This document shows, one piece after another, positions 54,525 to 62,433 of a stretch of DNA of 64,000 nt (positions within the stretch are counted from its first letter, which is position 1; the number at the start of each line of letters is the position of its first letter). The DNA is taken from contig NZ_CP180001.1 of assembly GCF_047528295.1 (NCBI RefSeq), positions 2,170,001-2,234,000 of the forward strand. The letters are read 5' to 3'. A program made the position numbers and the translations under genes. Under the pieces are notes generated by a model, which was not told the origin of the DNA, made no database searches, and saw nothing but the letters and a program-made list of their open reading frames with translations. This DNA comes from Peptacetobacter sp900550335. Its GTDB lineage: Bacteria > Bacillota > Clostridia > Peptostreptococcales > Peptostreptococcaceae.

Positions 54525-55985
54525 ATGACAGCATTCTTAATTGGACTAGTAATGCTTCTAGTTGGTGGTATGGTTTATGGTAAATACTGCGAAAAAGTAT
54601 TCGGACCAGATGATAGACCTACTCCAGCTATAACTCTTGAAGATGGTGTTGACTTCGTTCCTATGAAAAAAATGAAGAACGCATTAATCGAACTACTTAA
54701 CATAGCAGGTACAGGACCTATCCTTGGACCTATCCAGGGTATATTATTTGGACCTATAGCGTTCATACTTATACCAATAGGTTGTGTTCTTGGTGGTGCA
54801 ATGCATGACTACATGAGTGGTATGATATCTTTAAGAAATAATGGTGAACAGATGCCAGGTATCGTAAAGAAATATTTAGGTAAAGGTGTATACAATGTAT
54901 ACAACGTATTCCTTTGCTTCTTAATGATATTAGTTGGTGCAGTTTTCATCTATACTCCAGGGGACTTAGTTGTTACTCAGATACTTCATCAGGAATCAGC
55001 TATATCTAACCCAGTTGTTTGGATAGTTTATGGAGCTATATTTGCTTACTATCTAGCAGCTACTCTATTCCCAATAGATAAGATAATAGGTAAAGTTTAT
55101 CCTATATTCGGTATAATACTTCTACTATCAGCTATAGGTGTTGGTATAGGTATATTTGTAAAAGGTTATCCTTTAACTCCTTTATCAGCTGAAAACTGGA
55201 TGGGTTCTCATCCTCAGGGATTACCAATACTTCCTATATTCTTCGTAACAGTTGCTTGTGGTATCGTTTCTGGGTTCCATTCAACTCAGGCTACTTTAAT
55301 AGCTAGATCTGTTACAAATGAAAGAGAAGGTAAATTCACATTCTACGACATGATGATACTTGAAGGTTTAATAGCTATGATATGGTCAGCAGCAGCAATG
55401 GGTGTTTACAATACTCCAGGTCTTGTTGCTCCAGAACAGGTTGGTTCTCCAGATGTTATCGGTATAGTTGCTAATGACTTACTTGGTAAAGTTGGTGGAC
55501 TTATAGCTATACTTGGTGTTATAGTACTTCCTATAACTTCAGGAGATACAGCATTAAGATCTGTTCGTCTTATGATAGGTGATGCTCTTCATATAGATCA
55601 GACTAAGAAGAGAAATAGATTCACTTTATCAGCTTGTATATTCGTACCAGTTGCAGCTATATTAATATTTGCTAAATCAAATGCAGAAGGTTTCAACGTA
55701 TTATGGAGATACTTCGCATGGGCTAACCAGACTATAGCTTGTTTCGCATTTGCTATGATAACTGTTTACTTATTATCTGATAAGAAAAACTACATCATAT
55801 CACTTATTCCAGGTATGTTCTATGTATTCATTATCTCAGCATATATCTTAAATGCTCAGATAGGATTCAGATTACCAATGAGTATAGCATACGTTGGTGG
55901 TGTTCTATTAGCAATAGTATATGCAGCTTTAGTTGTTAGAACAGGTAAAAAAAGACTTGCTGATGGCGGAAAAAGATTAGCTTAA
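54525..55985 (+). CDS. CstA family carrier
   Basis: A 486-aa membrane protein with about 13-14 spans. It has CstA-family stretches GPILGPIQGILFGP, GGAMHDYMSGMISLRN, SGFHSTQATLIARS and TSGDTALRSVRLMIGD. Members of the family carry pyruvate or peptides. The protein is shorter than E. coli CstA, as is common in Clostridia. Its 3' end is 35 bases from IS copy 3, and no host terminator is seen between them, so the IS hairpin may now end this transcript. Confidence 0.85.
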   Translation: MTAFLIGLVMLLVGGMVYGKYCEKVFGPDDRPTPAITLEDGVDFVPMKKMKNALIELLNIAGTGPILGPIQGILFGPIAFILIPIGCVLGGAMHDYMSGMISLRNNGEQMPGIVKKYLGKGVYNVYNVFLCFLMILVGAVFIYTPGDLVVTQILHQESAISNPVVWIVYGAIFAYYLAATLFPIDKIIGKVYPIFGIILLLSAIGVGIGIFVKGYPLTPLSAENWMGSHPQGLPILPIFFVTVACGIVSGFHSTQATLIARSVTNEREGKFTFYDMMILEGLIAMIWSAAAMGVYNTPGLVAPEQVGSPDVIGIVANDLLGKVGGLIAILGVIVLPITSGDTALRSVRLMIGDALHIDQTKKRNRFTLSACIFVPVAAILIFAKSNAEGFNVLWRYFAWANQTIACFAFAMITVYLLSDKKNYIISLIPGMFYVFIISAYILNAQIGFRLPMSIAYVGGVLLAIVYAALVVRTGKKRLADGGKRLA

Positions 55986-56084
55986 TACAATCGTTAATTT
56001 AGACAAAATAACATATTGAAATAAAAAAATACTGCCACAGAACACCTTTAAAAGGTGTTCTTGTGACAGTACCTTTACTGACAC

Positions 56085-56312
56085 CTAACGGTCGTCAGTT
56101 TTTTTGTATTCAAATTTAGCTCCACAATTAGGACAAATTAATTCTGGCATATTTTTTTCATTTAGCGAAGCTATCGCTCCTGATGAAAAGAATGCATCTT
56201 GTCTTAATTCTTCTACTATAAATTCTGGTACTCCTTTTTCAAATCCACAAGACTTACATTCATAATTATATAACTTTTGTCCTTTACTCATTTCTTCTAA
56301 TTCTTTTAACAT
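56085..56312 (-). CDS. IS passenger: 75-aa zinc-ribbon protein (copy 3)
   Basis: Identical in sequence to the genes at 163-390 and 35894-36121. See copy 1. Confidence 0.75.
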   Translation of the reverse strand: MLKELEEMSKGQKLYNYECKSCGFEKGVPEFIVEELRQDAFFSSGAIASLNEKNMPELICPNCGAKFEYKKTDDR

Positions 56313-56402
56313 ACTATTTCTCCTAATAATTTTAATTACACTAATTATACACTATTATTTATATTTGAGTATAGCAAAGCTAGCCTATTTATTAATAGAC
56401 TT

Positions 56403-57677
56403 TTAAAATAATTCTATTTGTGTTGTTGTATTCAAAGAAATTTCTTTTTCTATAATTTCTTCGTAGATTATTCTTTTATAATTTGATTTATCTAGTGCAT
56501 TATATATTAATCCATATTTATAATGCCATATTTCCCATAGAATCATGTCTTTTCCACAATTTTTACAAATATAAGGATTTACTCCAAATGATTCTATCAA
56601 TCTATCTTTAAAATTTTTCTTTACTGTATTCTTCTTTTTTATCAGCTTAGATATATTTCTGTGTCTCATAAAGTTATATAACTTCAATATTTCTATGCTT
56701 AATTTATTTTTTATTCTTGAATATAGACCGTATCTTCTTGCAACTCTAAAACCCTTCGGGTGAATATGTTGGGTTATTTTACCTATAAATTCTAATACAT
56801 TTACAGTTATTTCTCTTTTTTCCTTAGGTTTTTTGTTTTCATACCAGTAAGTTACATTTTTTCCATCGTAATTAATTATTCTATATTCAGCGATAGCTGG
56901 TCTAGCCAAATATCTACCTATATATTGAGTTGCCTGTTTTATATTAGTTAAACGTCTTTCTGCATTTACATAGAATTCTTTCTTATATAGCTTATTTATC
57001 AAATTTTTAGTTTTTCTATCGCTAAAATTGTTTTTTATTATATCTAGTACCAACTTTCGCCATACCTTTTTCATATATGTATATGGTATGAAATCTAATT
57101 TTTTGAACCACTTATTATTTCTATCTATTCCACCTTCGGTGTATAAGGCGTGTATATGAGGATTCCATTTTAAATCTCCACCAAAGGTGTGTACTACAGC
57201 AATTACCCCTAATTCATAATTTCCCTTTGTTTTATTTTTATGAAAACTATCTAATACCTCATATGTAGCATCTTGTAAATCTTTTAAAAGCTCTCGCTTT
57301 CTGTAGAAATAAACTCTCAACTCCTCCGGAATTGTGAAAACTGCATGTCTATGAGAAACATCAAGCATATTTTCTACCTGTTTTTCTGCCCATTCCATAG
57401 AATATTTTCTTCCACACTTTGTACAAAACTTACTTTTACAAGTGAACCCTTGGATATACTCTTCTCCACAGTCTATACATTTGTGTTTTATATATCCGTT
57501 CTCTATATTTCCACAATTTAAAGCCTTTATTACAGTATTTTCTATCTGATCTCTCATTTCTCTTCTAACTTTATTCCAATATTTTAGTTTGAATTCTTCA
57601 AAGTGATTTTTTAATATTTTCTTAATGATTTTTTCATCTTTTTGTTTCTTCAATACATTCATATTACTATTGTACAT
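56403..57677 (-). CDS. IS91 family Y2 transposase (copy 3)
   Basis: Identical protein to the other two transposases: HUH motif at H174/H176, tyrosines Y252 and Y256, N-terminal zinc cysteines. Intact frame. Confidence 0.9.
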   Translation of the reverse strand: MYNSNMNVLKKQKDEKIIKKILKNHFEEFKLKYWNKVRREMRDQIENTVIKALNCGNIENGYIKHKCIDCGEEYIQGFTCKSKFCTKCGRKYSMEWAEKQVENMLDVSHRHAVFTIPEELRVYFYRKRELLKDLQDATYEVLDSFHKNKTKGNYELGVIAVVHTFGGDLKWNPHIHALYTEGGIDRNNKWFKKLDFIPYTYMKKVWRKLVLDIIKNNFSDRKTKNLINKLYKKEFYVNAERRLTNIKQATQYIGRYLARPAIAEYRIINYDGKNVTYWYENKKPKEKREITVNVLEFIGKITQHIHPKGFRVARRYGLYSRIKNKLSIEILKLYNFMRHRNISKLIKKKNTVKKNFKDRLIESFGVNPYICKNCGKDMILWEIWHYKYGLIYNALDKSNYKRIIYEEIIEKEISLNTTTQIELF

Positions 57678-57726
57678 AAGTTTTCCACAATTTTAAATTA
57701 TTATAATTTCCTTAGGAATAAAAAAA

Positions 57727-57750
57727 CTCTGGTAATTAATTTTACCAGAG
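57727..57750 (-). terminator. Terminator of butyrate kinase gene, next to IS copy 3
   Basis: Perfect 9-bp stem CTCTGGTAA / TTACCAGAG with T7 on the minus strand, at which the IS begins. Confidence 0.88.
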
Positions 57751-57820
57751 TTTTTATTTTTATTACTTTAATTTAATTTTTAGTTTTTATTATATTATTA
57801 ATTTTTATATACTACAAATT

Positions 57821-58885
57821 CTATTTAAATTCTCTAGCTATTTCTTCACCTTTAAGTACTCTCAATGCACCAAAAGCTAAAGATTCCATTTCATTTTCAC
57901 CAGGCATAATCTCTACATGAGATATAAATCCAACCTTTTTTATAAGCTTTGTTGTAAACATATTAGAGTATGCTATTCCTCCTGTAACAATTATAGCATC
58001 TACATTTCCATCTACAACTGTTGCCATTTCACCAATAGCTTTAGCCATCTGATAAACCATTGCATCATATATTATCTCAGCATACTTATCTCCATTTGCA
58101 ATCATTTCTTCAACTTTTCTTAGGTCATTTGTATTTAGATAAGAGTATATACCACCTTTACCTCTTATTTTCTTTTTCATATCATATAAGCTAAATTTAT
58201 TTGCATAACATTCTTCTATTAAGGCTATGCAAGGAATTCTACCAGATCTATCAGGAGAAAATGGCCCTTCATCATCAGAAATCATATCGCTCATCTGACC
58301 ATGTTCATGAAGATAAACCGTAGCACCACCACCGACATGAGCTACAATTAAATTTAAACTATTATAATCTAATCCTTTGTCTTTAGCATACTTTAAAGCC
58401 ATTGCTCTAGTATTTAAAGCATGTCCCATACTAGTTCTTTCAAAATCTTTTAAACCAGATATCCTAGCCACATTGCTCATCTCATCAACAGAAATAGAGT
58501 CGTAAATAAATGAATCTATACCTACAGAATCAGCTATAGATTTTGCTATTACAGCACCTAAATTTGATGCATGGTCTAATACTGGTCTATTTTTAAGAGT
58601 ATCTATCATTAAATCATTTACTTTGTATGCACCTGATTTAACCGGTGGAAGAGCACCTCCTCTACCAACTACAGCATTTAAACTTTTTATATCTATTCCT
58701 TTTTCTAAAAGCAGCTTTTCTATTGCTTCAGTTCTCATTTCTAATTGTTCCATATTACATTTATATTTTGAAAGTTCTTCTGAAGAATGTGCGATTGATT
58801 CACTCATTATTAAATTTTCATCATCGTAAACTGCAACCTTAGTTGAAGTTGATCCTGGATTTATCGCTAAAACTCTAAATGTCAT
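57821..58885 (-). CDS. buk: Butyrate kinase
   Basis: A 354-aa ASKHA kinase that makes ATP and butyrate from butyryl phosphate. It has LAINPGSTSTKVAVYDDE near 6-23, GRGGALPPVKSG, VAHVGGGATVYLHEHGQM and VTGGIAYS. The length and the HVGGGATV pattern fit butyrate kinase better than acetate kinase. No ptb gene is adjacent. A branched-chain acid kinase role cannot be excluded. AAAGGG precedes the ATG. Confidence 0.9.
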   Translation of the reverse strand: MTFRVLAINPGSTSTKVAVYDDENLIMSESIAHSSEELSKYKCNMEQLEMRTEAIEKLLLEKGIDIKSLNAVVGRGGALPPVKSGAYKVNDLMIDTLKNRPVLDHASNLGAVIAKSIADSVGIDSFIYDSISVDEMSNVARISGLKDFERTSMGHALNTRAMALKYAKDKGLDYNSLNLIVAHVGGGATVYLHEHGQMSDMISDDEGPFSPDRSGRIPCIALIEECYANKFSLYDMKKKIRGKGGIYSYLNTNDLRKVEEMIANGDKYAEIIYDAMVYQMAKAIGEMATVVDGNVDAIIVTGGIAYSNMFTTKLIKKVGFISHVEIMPGENEMESLAFGALRVLKGEEIAREFK

Positions 58886-59006
58886 AATTTTTCCCTTTCA
58901 TACACTATATTTTTATTCTTATAATCTAAAACCTTATTTAATGTTTATACACAAATTTTTGTATAAAATAGCCTAAACCTTATTTTTAATTATATTTCAG
59001 ATTCAA

Positions 59007-59423
59007 TTATACTTCACAGTTTTCAACCTGAACAATATATTCCCCACATTCAGCACACACTATTATACTAACTATATAACTATCATCTACTTTTCCTGCT
59101 CTACTAAGCTTATTAAAAGAATTTCCTTTATATTCTTTATCTATATCACTTATTATATATTTTCTATCTTTTGTAAAAATATAAAAATGATATTCATAGA
59201 ATGCAAAGAATTTCTGCTTTTCTTTTACACCTGCCATACAGTCAGGACAAGCTTCCTGGTAGTACTCTTTTGCAAACTCTACATTTTCAGCTTCAGACAC
59301 TAATCTAAATGCCTCTTCAACAGAAAATCCTGTTACTTCTTTTTCCTCATCATTGAAAAATTCACTGCATTTATCAGAATCTAAAACATATTCTCTTCCA
59401 TCACAATTAAATTTAAATTCCAT
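59007..59423 (-). CDS. Hypothetical CxxC protein, 138 aa
   Basis: Cytoplasmic protein with two CxxC pairs, ACPDCMAG near 59 and VCAECGEYI near 123, that could together bind zinc. The first 50 residues are acidic. I do not recognise it. It has a GGAGG site and stands 46 bases from the glycosyltransferase gene upstream, on the same strand, so it may be the last gene of that unit. Confidence 0.6.
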   Translation of the reverse strand: MEFKFNCDGREYVLDSDKCSEFFNDEEKEVTGFSVEEAFRLVSEAENVEFAKEYYQEACPDCMAGVKEKQKFFAFYEYHFYIFTKDRKYIISDIDKEYKGNSFNKLSRAGKVDDSYIVSIIVCAECGEYIVQVENCEV

Positions 59424-59469
59424 AATATTCCTCCAAAACTATCTTATTTTTAATCAACTCTATATAAAC

Positions 59470-60711
59470 CTACTCTATCTCACTTCTAAAATGAACCATT
59501 TCTGCAACAGCTTCCTTATATTGAGTTTCCTTTATATATCCCAGCTCATACATCTTTTTCAAAATAATTTTCTGTCTAGTCTTTGCTGCACTATAATTAC
59601 TATAAATTTTAGGGTTATTAGTAATTCCTACTAACATTGCTGATTCTGCTAAATCTAAATCTTTTACATTTTTACCAAAATATAATTCAGCACCAGCAGC
59701 CACACCATATGCGTTTTTACCAAAATAAATATTATTTAAATATGCTTCTAAAATCTCATCCTTTTTCATTACTCTATTCATTCCAACTGCATTGTACATA
59801 TCTTTTATTTTTCTCTTTATAGAAACTTCAGAGCTAGTCAGTAAATTTTTAGAAAGCTGCATTTCTATAGTACTTCCCCCCTGTCTGGAATCAGTCAATA
59901 TATTGTGGATAACCGACCTTAAAAGGGCTTTTTTATCTACTCCATCATGTTCATAAAATCTCTCATCTTCTATAGAAACTATAGCATTTCGCAAGTTTTT
60001 AGGCATATCCTTTATAGGAACTTCTTTAGATGAAATGTATTTTTCATGTATCATCTTTTCAGTAACCTCAGGCATATCTTTTGTAACGTATTTAGCATAA
60101 CCTATACCACATGCACCACCAACTATGCATAAAACAAGTAAAACAGCTACTATTCTACTAGTATAATACCATACCTTGCTTTTTAGTTCTCTTTTCTTGT
60201 TTCTCTTATTTTTTTTGTTATTTCTTGTTTTTTTAACTATTTCTTTATCTCTGCTTAAATCTCGCTCTCTTTCCCTTGCCCCATAATTAAACTTAACATC
60301 ATCAGAAACAGTATTTCTGCTATCATTATATCTCGAATTTGTTCTATTTGCAGAAGTTGAAGTATTTGCATTTTCTCTTGCTCTTTTCTTTCTCTCTGAA
60401 GGAAGCATACTATAATCATATTCTTTATTATCATTTGAATTGTTTCCAGAGTTTCCTCTATTGGCTTGCTCTCTTCTGCTTCTTGGCTGTAATCTTTCTC
60501 CATTTTTTCTTGAAAGAGCAGATTTACCTTCATTTCCTCTCTTAAAATCATTATTAGCCGTTTTTTCAAAAAGTGGCTTTGATTTTGTATTTTCCCTTAA
60601 TCTTTCTTCATCATAAGAATTGTCAGGTCTTCTAACCCTATTACTAGATCCACTATTGTTAGAAGATATATTCCTTCTTCTTACTTTATTATCATTACTG
60701 TTGTTGAACAT
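59470..60711 (-). CDS. Family 51 glycosyltransferase with a long disordered N-terminus
   Basis: A 413-aa protein from the ATG at 60711, 7 bases after AGGAGG. Residues 1-175 are polar and rich in Asn, Arg and Ser, and end in a Lys/Arg block. One membrane span follows (about 185-207). The rest is a GT51 domain with VSIEDERFYEHDGVD, RQGGSTIEMQLSKNLL, KRKIKDMYNAVGMNRVMKKDEILEAYLNNIYFGKNAYGV. No transpeptidase domain follows. It is a monofunctional peptidoglycan polymerase, related to MtgA or the N-half of class A PBPs. The basic region may interact with lipids or DNA. Confidence 0.85.
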   Translation of the reverse strand: MFNNSNDNKVRRRNISSNNSGSSNRVRRPDNSYDEERLRENTKSKPLFEKTANNDFKRGNEGKSALSRKNGERLQPRSRREQANRGNSGNNSNDNKEYDYSMLPSERKKRARENANTSTSANRTNSRYNDSRNTVSDDVKFNYGARERERDLSRDKEIVKKTRNNKKNKRNKKRELKSKVWYYTSRIVAVLLVLCIVGGACGIGYAKYVTKDMPEVTEKMIHEKYISSKEVPIKDMPKNLRNAIVSIEDERFYEHDGVDKKALLRSVIHNILTDSRQGGSTIEMQLSKNLLTSSEVSIKRKIKDMYNAVGMNRVMKKDEILEAYLNNIYFGKNAYGVAAGAELYFGKNVKDLDLAESAMLVGITNNPKIYSNYSAAKTRQKIILKKMYELGYIKETQYKEAVAEMVHFRSEIE

Positions 60712-60754
60712 TAAATTTCCTCCTAATATATCAACCCCAAAATTACTACTATAA

Positions 60755-61294
60755 CTATTTATCAACCTTATCTCTTATTTTTAGGAAAAGCTCAGCTGTT
60801 GCCTGTGTATCACTGCTCGCTCTATGTGCATTTTTATTTTCAATTCCATAGTATTCACAGGCTGTTGCTAGCTTTTTATTTTTCCCTTTATAAGAACTAA
60901 CTTTCTTTAATAACTCTAGAGTGCATATATAATCTTTAATTTCTTCAAGGCCTAATTTATTTAAATAATAATTTAAAAACTTAATATCAAATTTTGCATT
61001 ATGTGCAATAATTGTATTATTACCTATAAACTTTCTAAATCTAGGTAAAACTTCTTCTATTGAGTCCTCATTAGCAACCATTTCATTAGAAATACCTGTA
61101 AGCTCTGTTATAAATGCTGGTATCTCTTCTTTTGGCTTAACAAATCTGCTATAACTTCTAACTATTTTACCATTTCTTATTTCTGTAATACCTATTTCTA
61201 TAATCTCATTTCCTTCAAATGGATTAAGACCTGTCGTTTCAAGGTCTACCACTATAAACACTTCATCATTATTGAAAATACTCATTTGTTCCAT
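60755..61294 (-). CDS. DnaQ-like DEDDh 3'-5' exonuclease
   Basis: A 179-aa stand-alone exonuclease of the epsilon/PolC type. Exo I is VVDLETTGLNPFEGNEIIEIG (D and E), Exo II is IIAHNAKFDIKFLN and Exo III is HRASSDTQATAELF (H and D). It could proofread DNA or degrade RNA. No polymerase domain is attached. GCGAGGTG precedes the ATG. Confidence 0.9.
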   Translation of the reverse strand: MEQMSIFNNDEVFIVVDLETTGLNPFEGNEIIEIGITEIRNGKIVRSYSRFVKPKEEIPAFITELTGISNEMVANEDSIEEVLPRFRKFIGNNTIIAHNAKFDIKFLNYYLNKLGLEEIKDYICTLELLKKVSSYKGKNKKLATACEYYGIENKNAHRASSDTQATAELFLKIRDKVDK

Positions 61295-61341
61295 AATATC
61301 ACCTCGCTACTAATCCCAATATATAAAATATAACTAATTTA

Positions 61342-62181
61342 TTAAATCTCATCAAATTCTTCCATAAAACTATGTTTTACTCCATCTTTTTCCCATCCTA
61401 AAACAGAATCAATATTTACATTTTGAGCTGCTTTAAAAATAGATTTTTCAACATTATCAAAGTTCTCTGAAAGACTTGCTATAAGCTCTTTTATCTCATA
61501 TCTCTTATTTCCTGCTTTTTTAGATGTTACAGTACATGCACAATCTAATGGCTCTATTCCAGTATATCTTACAAATCTCTTTATATACTCCTCTCTAATA
61601 TAATAAAGAGGTCTAATAATCTGCATTTCTCCACTTTTTGACGATTTTATCTTTGGAAGCATAGTTTTAAAGTTTCCAGAGCATAAAATATTCATCATAG
61701 TTGTTTCAATTACATCATCATAGTGATGTCCTAAAGCTAATTTATTACATCCAAGTTCTTCTGCCTTATTATATAAAGCTCCTCTTCTCATCCTAGCGCA
61801 CATATAACAAGGATTATCTCTAGCTATTTCATCGGTTATTCTAAAAATTCCAGATTCAAAAATTTTAACAGGAATATTTAAATACTCACAAAGCTCCTCA
61901 AGTTTAACTCTTATATCATCCCTATATCCAGGGTCCATTGCTAAAAACACAAGCTCAAAATTTATATTTGAATATTTTTTAAGTTCTTGAAACATTTTTG
62001 CCATAAGCAAGCTATCTTTTCCACCAGATATTGCAACAGCAATCCTATCTCCATCACTTATTAATTTGTAATCATTTATAGCCTTTAAAAATTTAGACCA
62101 TATATGTTTTTTATATCTTTTTACAATGCATCTTTCTATTTCTTCAAGTGGTCTGACCTGTGTGTTGTCAGTTGCCGTCAT
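61342..62181 (-). CDS. TtcA-like tRNA thiolation protein
   Basis: A 279-aa PP-loop ATPase. It has SGGKDSLLMAKMF near 51 and the TtcA-type cysteines in CYMCARMRRGALYNKAEELGCNKLALGHHYDDVIET and in LDCACTV. These would hold an Fe-S cluster. TtcA makes 2-thiocytidine at position 32 of some tRNAs, so this is the likely role; other TtcA/TtuA family members thiolate U54. The start has AGAGGA. Confidence 0.85.
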   Translation of the reverse strand: MTATDNTQVRPLEEIERCIVKRYKKHIWSKFLKAINDYKLISDGDRIAVAISGGKDSLLMAKMFQELKKYSNINFELVFLAMDPGYRDDIRVKLEELCEYLNIPVKIFESGIFRITDEIARDNPCYMCARMRRGALYNKAEELGCNKLALGHHYDDVIETTMMNILCSGNFKTMLPKIKSSKSGEMQIIRPLYYIREEYIKRFVRYTGIEPLDCACTVTSKKAGNKRYEIKELIASLSENFDNVEKSIFKAAQNVNIDSVLGWEKDGVKHSFMEEFDEI

Positions 62182-62358
62182 ACTTTTTATCCTCTACTTT
62201 CTATGTAAATCTTAATTTTCTATAAAAATCTTCATTATAATATAATACCACAAAATAAATCATTTCGTTATCACTTCTACCAAATTTCATAATCCATGAG
62301 AAAATTGTAATATTTTCTTTAGAAATTCTTTTATATTATTACAATTTTTTAATAAAAA

Positions 62359-62396
62359 ATGCCAACCGTTTGATAAACTTATCATACGATTGACAT
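62359..62396 (-). terminator. Terminator of the fumarase-beta/malic enzyme gene
   Basis: Arms ATGTCAATCGT and ACGGTTGGCAT with two G-T pairs and an inner TGAT/ATCA, then T6 on the minus strand. Confidence 0.85.
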
Positions 62397-62433
62397 CTTT
62401 AAACTCTATATATTTTTTAATTCGATTATTAAT

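Larger units (their letters stand above)
56021..57725 (-). mobile_element. IS91-like insertion sequence, copy 3
   Basis: Same element and same orientation as at 99-1803 and 35830-37534. Its right end touches the terminator of the butyrate kinase gene at 57727-57750, and its left end follows cstA. Both genes are intact. Confidence 0.85.

Noticed and set aside
60255..60569. Second minus-strand frame of 104 codons inside the glycosyltransferase gene
   Set aside because: It overlaps the disordered head in another frame and has no site or domain. Low-complexity sequence keeps it open.
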